64,000 nt of DNA from contig NZ_JBLXCD010000007.1 in NCBI RefSeq assembly GCF_048265165.1, forward strand, positions 1 through 64,000, in the 5' to 3' direction. Under the pieces are notes generated by a model, which searched no databases, was not told where the DNA came from, and was given only the letters and a program-made list of their open reading frames with translations. A program made the position numbers and the translations under genes. Positions within the stretch are counted from its first letter, which is position 1; each line of letters starts with the position of its first letter. Shown here piece by piece: positions 38,252 to 47,411 of the stretch. The stretch comes from Oceanospirillum sp048265165 (GTDB lineage: Bacteria > Pseudomonadota > Gammaproteobacteria > Pseudomonadales > Halomonadaceae).

Positions 38252-38503
38252 ATGTCAAAAGGGCAGTCTCTACAAGACCCTTACCTGAACATCCTTCGTA
38301 AAGAACGTGTGCCGGTATCTATCTTTTTGGTCAACGGTATTAAATTACAGGGCCAGATTGAGTCTTTTGATCAGTTTGTTATTCTGCTGCGTAATACGGT
38401 AAGCCAAATGGTTTACAAACACGCAATTTCAACTGTTGTACCTTCCCGTAATGTTCGTCTGCCGGCGCAGGAAAAAGCCCCGGGCGAAGCGGGTACTGAA
38501 TAA
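38252..38503 (+). CDS. hfq: RNA chaperone Hfq
   Basis: Hfq is the hexameric Sm-like protein that pairs small RNAs with mRNAs. Sm1 (VSIFLVNGIKLQGQIESFDQF) and Sm2 (YKHAISTVVP) are intact. The protein has 83 residues with a short C-terminal tail, nearer Pseudomonas Hfq (82) than E. coli Hfq (102). GGGAGAG precedes the start. It is followed by hflX after 15 bases. Confidence 0.98.
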   Translation: MSKGQSLQDPYLNILRKERVPVSIFLVNGIKLQGQIESFDQFVILLRNTVSQMVYKHAISTVVPSRNVRLPAQEKAPGEAGTE

Positions 38504-38518
38504 TCTTCGGAGTAATAC

Positions 38519-39853
38519 TTGTTTTTCGAACGTCCTGATTCTGGTGAAGTAGCTGTTCTTGTCCATATCCATTTACCGGATGAGAAAGACCGGGAAGACC
38601 CGGGTGAATTTCTGGAGCTGGTGCGTTCAGCAGGTGCAGACCCGGTTGCCTTAATTGAAGGTAGCCGGTCTCAGCCCAGCCCGAAATATTTTGTTGGTGA
38701 TGGCAAACTCGAAGAGATTCGTGATGCTGTGACCTCCCATGAAGCTGAAGTTGTTCTTTTCAACCACGCCTTATCTCCATCCCAGCAACGTAATGTTGAG
38801 CAGGCACTGCAGTGTCGGGTGCTGGATCGTACTGGTCTGATTCTGGATATTTTTGCCCAGCGTGCCCGTACCCACGAAGGGAAGCTTCAGGTTGAGCTCG
38901 CTCAGCTTGAGTATATGTCTACCCGTCTGGTTCGTGGCTGGACACACCTTGAGCGTCAGAAAGGTGGTATTGGCCTTCGCGGGCCAGGTGAAACTCAGCT
39001 GGAAACAGATCGCCGATTGTTGCGGGAGCGCATCCGTCAGATCAATAAGCGTCTGGACAAAGTCCGCAAACAACGGGATCAGAACCGTCGCTCCCGGCGC
39101 CGCGCTGATATTCCATCTGTTTCATTGGTAGGGTATACCAATGCGGGTAAATCAACGCTCTTTAATGCACTAACAGAGTCTGATGTTTATGCTGCGGATC
39201 AACTGTTCGCAACGCTTGATCCGACTCTGCGTCGTATTGTTATGCCGGATATCGGGCCAGTTGTATTGGCGGATACCGTTGGCTTTATTCGTCACTTACC
39301 CCATAAATTGGTGGAAGCTTTTCGGGCAACCTTGCAGGAGGCTCAGGAAGCAACGCTTCTGGTGCATGTGATTGATGCTGCAGATGATGATCGTGATGGC
39401 AATATTCGCGAAGTGAACAAAGTTCTGCAGGAGATTCAGGCTGACGATATTCCCTGCCTTCTGATCTATAACAAGATTGACCGTATGCCCGGTTATGAAC
39501 CCCGTATCGAACGTAATGATCAGGGTGAGCCTGAACGGGTTTGGATTTCTGCGGTCAATGGTGAAGGGCTTGATCTGGTTTTGCAGGCGGTTGGTGAGCG
39601 TCTGTGTGATGATATTTTCAAAGGTGAGCTGACGCTTGAGCCTTCTGAAGGCCGTTTGCGCGCGCTTTTATATCAGCAGGGCGCTATCATCGATGAAAAC
39701 GTCAGCGATCAGGGGGAGTTTGTGCTTCAGGTGCGTTTGCCGGAAGCAGACTTTATCCAGATGCTTTGTCGTGTGGGTGTTGATCCTAAGCGTTATTTTC
39801 CAAACTATGGTGTTGAGGATTTTATGCTGGATTCTGATGCAGAGCTTTCCTGA
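38519..39853 (+). CDS. hflX: Ribosome-splitting GTPase HflX
   Basis: HflX is a stress GTPase that dissociates stalled 70S ribosomes. An N-terminal ATP/nucleotide-binding domain and coiled coil (about 1-195) precede the GTPase domain with G1 GYTNAGKST, G3 DTVGF and G4 NKID. The protein has 444 residues. The start codon is TTG at 38519, preceded by CGGAG at good spacing; the resulting MFFERPDSGE aligns with the E. coli N-terminus, and no nearby ATG exists. Confidence 0.96.
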   Translation: MFFERPDSGEVAVLVHIHLPDEKDREDPGEFLELVRSAGADPVALIEGSRSQPSPKYFVGDGKLEEIRDAVTSHEAEVVLFNHALSPSQQRNVEQALQCRVLDRTGLILDIFAQRARTHEGKLQVELAQLEYMSTRLVRGWTHLERQKGGIGLRGPGETQLETDRRLLRERIRQINKRLDKVRKQRDQNRRSRRRADIPSVSLVGYTNAGKSTLFNALTESDVYAADQLFATLDPTLRRIVMPDIGPVVLADTVGFIRHLPHKLVEAFRATLQEAQEATLLVHVIDAADDDRDGNIREVNKVLQEIQADDIPCLLIYNKIDRMPGYEPRIERNDQGEPERVWISAVNGEGLDLVLQAVGERLCDDIFKGELTLEPSEGRLRALLYQQGAIIDENVSDQGEFVLQVRLPEADFIQMLCRVGVDPKRYFPNYGVEDFMLDSDAELS

Positions 39854-39988
39854 GTCTGTATGGAGCCCGCATAGACAGTAAGCCATTTTTGCGCAGTGGG
39901 AGCTGATCTGAGCTTCCCGCTGTGCCATAAAACAATTCGTAACTTTAACGGAAGCTGTTGTCAGTTTTCTCGGAGAGTGGAGATAGAT

Positions 39989-41242
39989 ATGGCTTGGAAT
40001 GAGCCGGGTGGCAATAAAGATGATAATCGTGATCCCTGGGGTAACGATAACAAAAATGGTGGCCGCAACGACCAGGGACCACCGGATCTTGATGAAGCCC
40101 TGAAGAAGTTTAATGACCGTCTTGGTGGTATTCTTGGCGGCAAAAAAGGTGGTAGCGGTGGCAATGGCGGAAGCAGTAGTGGTGGCAACAGTCCATCTCC
40201 GTCTGCCAGCTTCGGCCTGCTTGGTATCATTCTGGTGGTTGCCGCATCTGTTTGGGCTGTGGCAGGTTTCTATCGTGTAGATCAGGCAGAGCGTGCGGTT
40301 GTTTTACGCTTTGGTGAATATTATGAAACAGTGGGTGCAGGTCTGAACTGGAATCCGGCTTTGATCGATACCGTACAGACTGTGAACGTGACGAAGGTTC
40401 GTTCCCTGAGTCGCCGTGCACTGATGCTGACTGAAGATGAAAATATCGTACAGGTTAACCTGTCGGTTCAGTACCGTGTTGGCAGCCCGAGAGACTTTGT
40501 GCTTAATGTGCGTAATCCCGAGCAGAGTCTTGAGAATGCGACAGACTCTGCTCTGCGTCATGAAGTTGGCTCTTCAGAAATGAATGATATTCTGACTGAA
40601 GGGCGTGAAGCTTTAGGTCAGGGCGTGAGAGCACGGCTGCAGCAGTACCTGGATAGCTATGATGTAGGCCTTGAAGTGCGTTCTGTTAACGTAGAGAGCA
40701 CATCGGCACCGGATGAAGTACAGGCTGCTTTTGATGATGTAATTAAAGCACGTGAGGATGAGCAGCGTGTGAAAAATCAGGCTGAAGCTTATGCTAATGG
40801 CATCATCCCTGAAGCGCGCGGTAAAGCTCAACGTGTTATCGAAGAGGCTAATGGTTACAAAGAAGAGATCATAGCCCGGGCCGAGGGTGAAGCCGATCGC
40901 TTTGTGCAGCTTCTGACTGAGTACGAAAAAGCACCTGAAGTAACCCGTGATCGTTTGTATCTGCAAACGATGGAAGAGGTAATGGCCAACTCCAGTAAGG
41001 TTCTTGTTGATGTTGATGGTGGCAACAACATGATGTATATCCCTCTGGATAAAATGGTCGGAGGCAGTGCTTCATCCCGTAGTGCGGGTATGAGCTCAAC
41101 CGATCAGAGTCGCTTCTCCGGAGCCGCTCCGTCTCTGAGTTCTGACACTGAAATTGATGAACTGGCTGATCGCGTTCTGCAGCGTCTGCGCGAAAAAAGT
41201 GCTAATTCCAATGCCACTTCAACTCGTAGGGAGGGTCGCTAA
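39989..41242 (+). CDS. hflK: FtsH protease modulator HflK
   Basis: HflK is a membrane SPFH/band-7 protein that forms a cage around FtsH with HflC. A Gly/Asn/Asp-rich cytoplasmic N-terminus (about 1-70) is followed by one membrane helix (about 75-95), the SPFH domain (about 95-270) and a helical C-terminus. From ATG 39989, preceded by GGAGAGTGGAG, it has 417 residues and starts MAWNEPGGN, the family N-terminus. The frame open to 39896 is not needed. Its stop overlaps the hflC start by one base. Confidence 0.96.
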   Translation: MAWNEPGGNKDDNRDPWGNDNKNGGRNDQGPPDLDEALKKFNDRLGGILGGKKGGSGGNGGSSSGGNSPSPSASFGLLGIILVVAASVWAVAGFYRVDQAERAVVLRFGEYYETVGAGLNWNPALIDTVQTVNVTKVRSLSRRALMLTEDENIVQVNLSVQYRVGSPRDFVLNVRNPEQSLENATDSALRHEVGSSEMNDILTEGREALGQGVRARLQQYLDSYDVGLEVRSVNVESTSAPDEVQAAFDDVIKAREDEQRVKNQAEAYANGIIPEARGKAQRVIEEANGYKEEIIARAEGEADRFVQLLTEYEKAPEVTRDRLYLQTMEEVMANSSKVLVDVDGGNNMMYIPLDKMVGGSASSRSAGMSSTDQSRFSGAAPSLSSDTEIDELADRVLQRLREKSANSNATSTRREGR

Positions 41243-42108
41243 TGCAATCTAAGTCTTTTTCGGCACTTATCCTGATTGCCATTCTGGCTTTAGTCGGTTC
41301 GAACAGTCTTTATATCGTTAATGAAACTGAGCGTGCCATTAAACTGAAGTTTGGTGAAATCATCGATTCAGATATCAAGCCCGGTCTGCATTTTAAGCTG
41401 CCGGTTCTTCATACAATCCGTAAATTTGATGCCCGTATTCTTACCATGGACTCCCGTCCTCAGCGTTATCTGACGCTGGAGAAGAAGGCGGTCATTGTTG
41501 ATTCCTTCATTAAATGGCGTATTGCTGACGTGCAGCAATACTATGAAGCCACCTCCGGTGACGAGTTAGTAGCGGCCCGTCTGCTGGCACCTCGTATGGA
41601 TGAAGGTCTGCGTAACCAGTTCGGTGAGCGCACCATGTATGAAGTGATCTCCGGTGAGCGTGACGAGTTAATGGATGAACTGACGGTCAGATTGAATACC
41701 ATTACTCAGGATGAACTGGGTATTGAGATTCGCGATATACGTGTGAAACGTATCGATCTGCCACCTGAAGTAAGTCATGCCGTATTTGAGCGAATGAATA
41801 CGGAACGTCAGCGTGAGGCTCGTGAGCACCGCTCTGAAGGTAAAGAGATTGCCGAAGGTATCCGTGCGGATGCAGATCGTCAGCGTCAGGTGGTTTTGGC
41901 AGAGGCGTTCCGTGAGTCTGAGCGTATTCGTGGTGAAGGCGATGCGGTTGCTGCTGCAACCTATGCCAATGCTTATACCAAAAACCCTGAGTTTTATTCG
42001 TTTATCCGCAGCCTGGAGGCATACCGTAATAGTTTCTCCAGTAAGAGCGATGTGATGGTGCTTAAGCCTGAAAGTGAATTCTTCAACTATATGAAAAAAT
42101 CGCAATAA
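41242..42108 (+). CDS. hflC: FtsH protease modulator HflC
   Basis: HflC is the partner of HflK. An N-terminal membrane helix (about 5-25) precedes the SPFH domain with VNETERAIKLKFGEI and the C-terminal coiled region rich in Glu/Arg. The protein has 288 residues. The junction with hflK is TAATG, so the two are translated together. A strong terminator follows. Confidence 0.96.
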   Translation: MQSKSFSALILIAILALVGSNSLYIVNETERAIKLKFGEIIDSDIKPGLHFKLPVLHTIRKFDARILTMDSRPQRYLTLEKKAVIVDSFIKWRIADVQQYYEATSGDELVAARLLAPRMDEGLRNQFGERTMYEVISGERDELMDELTVRLNTITQDELGIEIRDIRVKRIDLPPEVSHAVFERMNTERQREAREHRSEGKEIAEGIRADADRQRQVVLAEAFRESERIRGEGDAVAAATYANAYTKNPEFYSFIRSLEAYRNSFSSKSDVMVLKPESEFFNYMKKSQ

Positions 42109-42125
42109 GGTTTAATCACGATTAG

Positions 42126-42163
42126 AAATACCCCGTAGTTTTTTGGCTGCGGGGTATTTTTTT
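42126..42163 (+). terminator. Terminator after hflC
   Basis: A 13-bp stem with one wobble (42126-42138 with 42147-42159), an 8-nt loop and a run of seven T end the hfq-hflX-hflK-hflC transcript. Confidence 0.9.
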
Positions 42164-42253
42164 GTCCGCCGGAAGGCTATGCCTGTTGTATTTTTTTAAT
42201 AAAAGCCACTGGCAAACCATGGTTGTAAATCCTAATCGTGGTAGAATGTGTCG

Positions 42254-42277
42254 AACCGGGTTCATCCCGGTTTTTTT
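42254..42277 (+). terminator. Second terminator-like hairpin upstream of the DUF2065 gene
   Basis: A 7-bp GC-rich stem (42254-42260 with 42266-42272), a 5-nt loop and seven T lie about 90 bases past the hflC terminator and 80 before the DUF2065 start. It is either a back-up terminator or a leader attenuator for the DUF2065-hisZ-purA genes. Confidence 0.7.
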
Positions 42278-42357
42278 GTGTGCAGATTCCGGCAAAAGGG
42301 TGGATAAGCAGTACTAGGCTGCCCCTTAAATTAGCCCGCTTTTGTGGAGATACTCTG

Positions 42358-42549
42358 TTGGATTGGCAGGTTTTGGTTAGTGCGCTGGCCCTGGTGTTTG
42401 TTATAGAGGGGATTATCCCCTTTGCAAATCCTTCCCGCTGGCGCCGGTTGGTTGCAACAATCGCTGAGGTGCCGGATCAGCATCTTCGTATGATGGGGGC
42501 GATCAGCATGTTGATCGGCCTGATCATACTGTACCTGGTGCGGAGTTGA
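42358..42549 (+). CDS. DUF2065 family small membrane protein
   Basis: The protein has 63 residues with two hydrophobic helices (about 4-20 and 45-62) joined by a loop containing NPSRWRR. It matches the DUF2065 pattern of proteins between hflC and hisZ in gammaproteobacteria. The start is TTG 42358, preceded by TGGAG; the frame is open upstream to 42238 but that part would translate a terminator-like hairpin. Function is unknown. Confidence 0.82.
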   Translation: MDWQVLVSALALVFVIEGIIPFANPSRWRRLVATIAEVPDQHLRMMGAISMLIGLIILYLVRS

Positions 42550-42695
42550 TCAGGCGTCAGTATCAGCTTTAATGACCATCGGGTACCGAAAAAATAACGG
42601 GTAAGTCATTGCTTTAGACTCGGATATATCTGGGTTGGAAAGGCTTCTAGTCTGACCGGTGATGGATAGATACAGATAAAAAAACAGGCTGAATT

Positions 42696-43895
42696 ATGAC
42701 CATTGCAGATCGTTGGTTACTTCCAGATGGCATGGAAGAGGTGCTGCCGCCTCAGGCACGGCAGATTGAAGAGCTTCGTCGTGAATTGTTGGATCTGTTC
42801 CATAGCTGGGGCTATGACCTTGTTTTCCCGCCTCCAGCTGAATATCTTGAGTCTCTGTTGACCGGCAGTGGTAACGATCTGGATCTGCAAACCTTCAAAG
42901 TGACCGACCAGATGACGGGTCGGATGATGGGTGTTGCAGCGGATATCACACCTCAGGTTGCCCGGATGGATGCTCATTCCATGAAGCGACAAGGTGCTGC
43001 TCGTTTCTGCTATTGTGCTAATGTGCTGCGGACAAAAGCTGGCAGCATGCTGGGTTCACGTAGTCCTATGCAGCTTGGAGCTGAACTTTTTGGTCATGAG
43101 GGGCTGGAAAGTGATAGCGAGATTCTGGGGCTGATGATCTCCGCGCTTATTACAGCGGGTGCCGGAAAGATTTATCTGGATATGGGCCATGTAGGCATTT
43201 ATCGGGCGCTTATTCGTGAAGCAAACCTTAGTTCAGATCAGGAAAAAACACTGTTTGATGCAATTTTGCATAAAGCTTATGGCGAAATTGATCAAATAGT
43301 GGCAAGAGATATTGCTAATGAGTCTGTGAGAGGTATGATTTCACGTCTTGCGCGTTTGAACGGTGGTGTAGATATTTTGGCCCAGGCTCAGATTGAGCTG
43401 GCTGATGCTCCGGCATCTGTTAAAGAGGCCCTGACCAGTTTGGAGCAGACGGCTAACGTCATTAAAAACCAGTATCCAAATGTTGAGATAAACTTTGATC
43501 TTGCGGAACTGCGTGGTTATAACTACCACACAGGGATGGTATTTGCGGCATATATTCCAGGTTATTCACATGCGATTGCCCAAGGTGGTCGATATGATGA
43601 AACCGGAAAAGTATTTGGACGCGCACGGCCTGCAACAGGCTTTAGTGCTGACCTGAAAATTCTGGCAAAACTCTTACAAAAAAATGATCCCGTATCCGGT
43701 GTGTATGCGCCGGCAGGTTACAGCGATGATCAGGAGCTTCTCTCTACGATTCGGGCTTTGCGCAGTGAAGGCACCCGGGTGGTGAGTGGTTTACCTGATC
43801 AGAATGTCAGTGCACTTGAGATGGGTTGCGACAGTGAGCTGGTCCTTAAAGATGATGGCCAGTGGGTTGTTGAACCAATTAACCGAATTTTTTAA
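42696..43895 (+). CDS. hisZ: ATP phosphoribosyltransferase regulatory subunit HisZ
   Basis: HisZ is a catalytically inactive paralogue of histidyl-tRNA synthetase. It activates the short form of HisG at the first step of histidine synthesis. The class II synthetase fold is recognisable (LPDGMEEVLPPQA, the motif-2 region ADITPQVARMDAHS, FSADLKIL). The protein has 399 residues, shorter than HisRS, lacking the anticodon-binding domain. It lies upstream of purA, the standard gammaproteobacterial order, and predicts a short hisG elsewhere. Confidence 0.95.
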   Translation: MTIADRWLLPDGMEEVLPPQARQIEELRRELLDLFHSWGYDLVFPPPAEYLESLLTGSGNDLDLQTFKVTDQMTGRMMGVAADITPQVARMDAHSMKRQGAARFCYCANVLRTKAGSMLGSRSPMQLGAELFGHEGLESDSEILGLMISALITAGAGKIYLDMGHVGIYRALIREANLSSDQEKTLFDAILHKAYGEIDQIVARDIANESVRGMISRLARLNGGVDILAQAQIELADAPASVKEALTSLEQTANVIKNQYPNVEINFDLAELRGYNYHTGMVFAAYIPGYSHAIAQGGRYDETGKVFGRARPATGFSADLKILAKLLQKNDPVSGVYAPAGYSDDQELLSTIRALRSEGTRVVSGLPDQNVSALEMGCDSELVLKDDGQWVVEPINRIF

Positions 43896-43953
43896 TCAGC
43901 CTGCATGGGCGAGACTGTTTACAGTCTGAGTTCGAGTGAATGAGAAAGCAGTA

Positions 43954-45249
43954 ATGGGTAAAAACGTCGTAGTACTAGGCACCCAATGGGGTGACGAAGG
44001 TAAGGGTAAAGTAGTTGATCTGTTAACAGAATCCGCTGCTGCAGTTGTCCGTTTTCAGGGCGGCCACAACGCCGGCCACACTCTGGTGGTTAATGGCGAA
44101 AAAACAGCGCTGCACCTGATTCCTTCAGGCATTCTGCGCGACAACGTGAATTGCATAATTGGCAATGGCGTTGTACTGGCTCCTGATGCTCTGTTAGAAG
44201 AGATTCGTATGCTGGAAGAGCGTGGTGTACCGGTACGTGATCGTTTACGTCTGAGTGCGTCATGCCCATTGATTCTGGAATACCATGTGCGCTTGGATCA
44301 GGCTCGTGAACGTGCCCGTGGTGCTGATAAAATCGGTACAACAGGTCGTGGTATCGGTCCAGCGTATGAAGATAAAGTTGCTCGTCGTGGCCTGCGTCTT
44401 GGCGACATGATGAATGCGGAAATATTTGACGCGAAAGTGCGTGAGATCGTCTCCTATCATAACTTTATGCTGGAAAACTTCTATAAAGAAGAGCCGGTAG
44501 ATGCAGAAAAAGTGATCGCAGATTGCACGGAAATGGCAAAAGAGCTGCGCCCGATGGTTTGCGATGCAACCAGCGAGCTGCATGCCTACCGTAAGAACGG
44601 TGATAATGTCATGTTTGAAGGTGCCCAGGGCTCCCTTCTGGATATCGACCATGGTACTTACCCGTTTGTAACCAGCTCTAACACCACCGCTGGTGGTGCT
44701 GCGACAGGTTCCGGTTTTGGCCCTTTGTATCTGGATTATATTCTGGGTATTACCAAGGCTTATACCACTCGCGTAGGTTCCGGCCCGTTCCCAACGGAGC
44801 TGTTTGATAGCTGTGGTGAGCATTTGGCAACAAAAGGCCATGAGTTTGGCACAACAACAGGGCGTTCACGTCGCTGCGGTTGGTTTGATGCTGTCGCCTT
44901 GCGCTACTCTGTTCAGGTTAACTCTATCTCTGGTATCTGTCTGACAAAACTGGATGTACTGGATGGCCTGGAAACGATTAAGATTTGCACGCACTATAAG
45001 CTGAAAGATGGCACCTTACTGGATCTGCCCGTTGATGCATCTGCTTTTGGTGACGTTGAGCCGGTTTATGTTGAGATGCCGGGCTGGACTGAGTCCACGG
45101 TTGGTGCAAAAACTATGGATGAGCTGCCTCAGGCTGCCCGCGATTACGTAGCCTTCCTGGAAGAGCAGGTTGGTGCTCCGGTTGATATTGTATCTACTGG
45201 CCCAGATCGCGAAGAAACCATCGTATTGCGTGATCCGTACAAAGCTTAA
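43954..45249 (+). CDS. purA: Adenylosuccinate synthetase
   Basis: PurA joins aspartate to IMP using GTP, the first committed step to AMP. The N-terminal GTQWGDEGKGKVVD with its catalytic Asp and the following GGHNAGHT are intact; KLDVLDG and the GTP-binding end also match. From ATG 43954 it has 431 residues, the E. coli length. A GTG in frame at 43936 is less likely. A terminator follows. Confidence 0.98.
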   Translation: MGKNVVVLGTQWGDEGKGKVVDLLTESAAAVVRFQGGHNAGHTLVVNGEKTALHLIPSGILRDNVNCIIGNGVVLAPDALLEEIRMLEERGVPVRDRLRLSASCPLILEYHVRLDQARERARGADKIGTTGRGIGPAYEDKVARRGLRLGDMMNAEIFDAKVREIVSYHNFMLENFYKEEPVDAEKVIADCTEMAKELRPMVCDATSELHAYRKNGDNVMFEGAQGSLLDIDHGTYPFVTSSNTTAGGAATGSGFGPLYLDYILGITKAYTTRVGSGPFPTELFDSCGEHLATKGHEFGTTTGRSRRCGWFDAVALRYSVQVNSISGICLTKLDVLDGLETIKICTHYKLKDGTLLDLPVDASAFGDVEPVYVEMPGWTESTVGAKTMDELPQAARDYVAFLEEQVGAPVDIVSTGPDREETIVLRDPYKA

Positions 45250-45280
45250 TCCTAAGTGAAGTACCTACGTTTACGTTAAG

Positions 45281-45309
45281 AAAACCCGATGTGAAAGCAT
45301 CGGGTTTTT
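45281..45309 (+). terminator. Terminator after purA
   Basis: An 11-bp stem (45281-45291 with 45298-45308) with a 6-nt loop and T-run lies about 30 bases past the purA stop. Confidence 0.9.
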
Positions 45310-45374
45310 ACGTTTTGGCAGGAGACAGAAGTTGCAAGAGTCACACCTGCCGTGCGCTATCAGGTTAATCCGCT

Positions 45375-46307
45375 ATGCCTAAATATCTTCCATCACTGCG
45401 TGCCCTTCAGATCTTTTCGGTTGCTGCCCGGTTAGGCAGCTTTAAACATGCGTCCCAGCAACTCTTCATTACGCCTCAGGCCGTAAGTTTACAGATTAAG
45501 TCCCTTGAAGATCAGCTGGGCCTGAAGTTGTTTGAACGGAAGCCGTCCGGCATCGTCATTACGAATTCCGGTCAGCAACTGTTGGATTATGTGGAGCGAG
45601 GCCTGGCATTGATGCAGCGTGGTGTGGATGAAGTTTGCGGCCAGCACCATAGACCTGTCATTCGAGTCAGTTCATCGCCCTGGTTTGCGGTGAATTGCCT
45701 GTTACCTCGCCTGTCGGAATTTGAAGCCGCTTACCCTGATTGCCTTGTTCAGGTATCAACCTCTGTAGCTTTTCCGGATTTTGAAGCTCAAGGTCTGGAC
45801 CTTGCCATTCAGTGGGGATTTGGTGAGTGGGGTTTTGAGTCACAGCAGCTGCTGTTAACGGATGATAAGCTGATTGTCTGTGCACCAGAGCTACCGAAGC
45901 GTATTCCCCTGAGTCAGGCGGGTGATCTGATTTATCACCGACTACTGTGCACTCCGTTATCTGTTCCGCTATGGGGACGTGTGTTGGATATACTGAAGGT
46001 CGATGCTGCAGTAGACCAGCAAGTTCTTCCTTTAGACAGTCATGCTGGGCTTCTTGAAGCGGCAAACCGGGGGTTGGGAGTCGCTATGATATCAACAGGC
46101 GATGCGTTGGATGGTATTGCAGCAGGGCGACTTGTTGCGCCATTAGGTGAGCAACCAATCAGTCGATTAAATCCTGCGCTGATGCCGGGGTACTGGCTGG
46201 CCCATAAAGAGATCGCACCTGAAAATGCCAGGGTCAAAGCGTTTATTGATTGGATGCAGGACTGGTTACAAGATCATCCTAGAGCTGTAAGGGTAAATTT
46301 ATATTGA
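45375..46307 (+). CDS. LysR-family transcriptional regulator (GcvA-like)
   Basis: The protein has 310 residues. The N-terminal winged helix (about 5-65) reads LPSLRALQIFSVAARLGSF and then FITPQAVSLQIKSLEDQLG, the GcvA/AmpR-like subgroup. The substrate-binding domain covers about 90-300. It lies upstream of and on the same strand as the DUF1338 gene, with a hairpin between them. Its target and inducer are unknown. Confidence 0.9.
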   Translation: MPKYLPSLRALQIFSVAARLGSFKHASQQLFITPQAVSLQIKSLEDQLGLKLFERKPSGIVITNSGQQLLDYVERGLALMQRGVDEVCGQHHRPVIRVSSSPWFAVNCLLPRLSEFEAAYPDCLVQVSTSVAFPDFEAQGLDLAIQWGFGEWGFESQQLLLTDDKLIVCAPELPKRIPLSQAGDLIYHRLLCTPLSVPLWGRVLDILKVDAAVDQQVLPLDSHAGLLEAANRGLGVAMISTGDALDGIAAGRLVAPLGEQPISRLNPALMPGYWLAHKEIAPENARVKAFIDWMQDWLQDHPRAVRVNLY

Positions 46308-46379
46308 TTATGGGGTTAAGTTTTTTTGTTTGTTGATGGATTTATTTGTTATCAGAATAGAAGTGCAATCGCCGTGAAC

Positions 46380-46400
46380 AGCCTGTTCTGCTAACAGGCT
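46380..46400 (+). repeat. Hairpin between the lysR-type gene and the DUF1338 gene
   Basis: AGCCTGTT (46380-46387) and AACAGGCT (46393-46400) form an 8-bp stem with a 5-nt loop. No T-tract follows. It may be a weak terminator for the regulator gene or an operator. Confidence 0.45.
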
Positions 46401-46475
46401 ATATTTAAGCGGCAGCTACGCTTAAAGTGACATTTAAAACAAAAAGGCTATCAGCCGTACAACTCCAGGTGACCT

Positions 46476-47288
46476 ATGAATCCGGTTCAGTTTTTTGACA
46501 ATCTTTGGCAGGACTATATTGCTATCACACCTCAGGCAGAGGTGATCCGTAAGGTATTTGAAAACACGGATGGCGAAGTGATTAATGATCATGTTGCTTT
46601 TCGCACCTTTGCCCATACACCGCTGCAGCTGGAAAATCTAGAACCTCTGGTACTGGCGATGGGATACAGCCTGCAGGATGAATATCAGTTTAAAGCAAAG
46701 AAATTGCGTGCCCGTAGTTATATCCATCCGGATTCCTCTGTACCGAAAATTTTTATCTCTGAGCTACTCACTGAGCAACTGAGTGAATCCGCCCAAAAGA
46801 TCCTGGCGAAATACATTACAGAGATCACTGCAGAGCCGGTTGATCAGAGTGTATTTTGGTCCTCACGTCACTGGAGCGCCCCAAGCTTTGATGATTACAA
46901 CGAGTTGATGCAGGAAACTGAATACGGTGCCTGGCTACTGGCGATCGGTATTCGCGTGAATCACTTTACGGTTAGTATCAATCACCTGAATAGCGTGACG
47001 GACTTCCAGGCAACGGATAAGATTCAACATGTCCTCGGTCGTGTTAAAGTAGCGGGCTATGCTGTGAATACTGTGGGGGGTGAAGTGAAAGGATCACCTG
47101 CTGCACTGCTGGAGCAGGGCTCAACTATGGCTGACCGTAAACAGATCGAGTTTTCCGGTGGTGAGAAACACGAAATTCCGACCTGCTTTTACGAGTTTGC
47201 CCTGCGTTATCCAGACTCTGATGGTGTGGTATATCAAGGATTTGTTGAAGCAAATGCGGATAAGATTTTTGAATCAACAAATAGCTGA
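46476..47288 (+). CDS. DUF1338 family protein, 2-oxoadipate dioxygenase/decarboxylase-like
   Basis: The protein has 270 residues. Candidate metal ligands are His in NDHVAFRTF (about residue 38), His in RVNHFTVSIN (about 168) and Glu in YEFALRY near the C-terminus, in the His-His-Glu order of the HglS family. HglS/YdcJ enzymes convert 2-oxoadipate to 2-hydroxyglutarate in lysine catabolism, but they are usually around 450 residues. This shorter form may act on a different keto acid. AGGTGA precedes the start. The adjacent LysR regulator may control it. Confidence 0.75.
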   Translation: MNPVQFFDNLWQDYIAITPQAEVIRKVFENTDGEVINDHVAFRTFAHTPLQLENLEPLVLAMGYSLQDEYQFKAKKLRARSYIHPDSSVPKIFISELLTEQLSESAQKILAKYITEITAEPVDQSVFWSSRHWSAPSFDDYNELMQETEYGAWLLAIGIRVNHFTVSINHLNSVTDFQATDKIQHVLGRVKVAGYAVNTVGGEVKGSPAALLEQGSTMADRKQIEFSGGEKHEIPTCFYEFALRYPDSDGVVYQGFVEANADKIFESTNS

Positions 47289-47298
47289 TATATTTTTC

Positions 47299-47358
47299 CC
47301 CTCCTCCGAAAGCACGGTATACCTGATGCTATGCAGATCGTTCTTTTGGAGGAGAGGT
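47299..47358. repeat. Long imperfect inverted repeat between convergent genes
   Basis: Fifteen-base arms (47299-47313 and 47344-47358) pair at 13 positions plus one wobble, around a 30-base centre. It lies between the DUF1338 gene and the convergent small membrane-protein gene. A role as a shared 3' end structure is plausible. Confidence 0.45.
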
Positions 47359-47411
47359 CTGCTACTTGTGTGCCAGATATCTTCGCTCTGCAAAGCTAAC
47401 GTCTTGTGTGC

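Noticed and set aside
38100..38288. 62-residue frame between miaA and hfq
   Set aside because: It overlaps the hfq start in another frame and has no ribosome-binding site.
42238..42357. N-terminal extension of the DUF2065 frame
   Set aside because: It would translate through a terminator-like hairpin. The TTG at 42358 with TGGAG upstream gives the normal family length.
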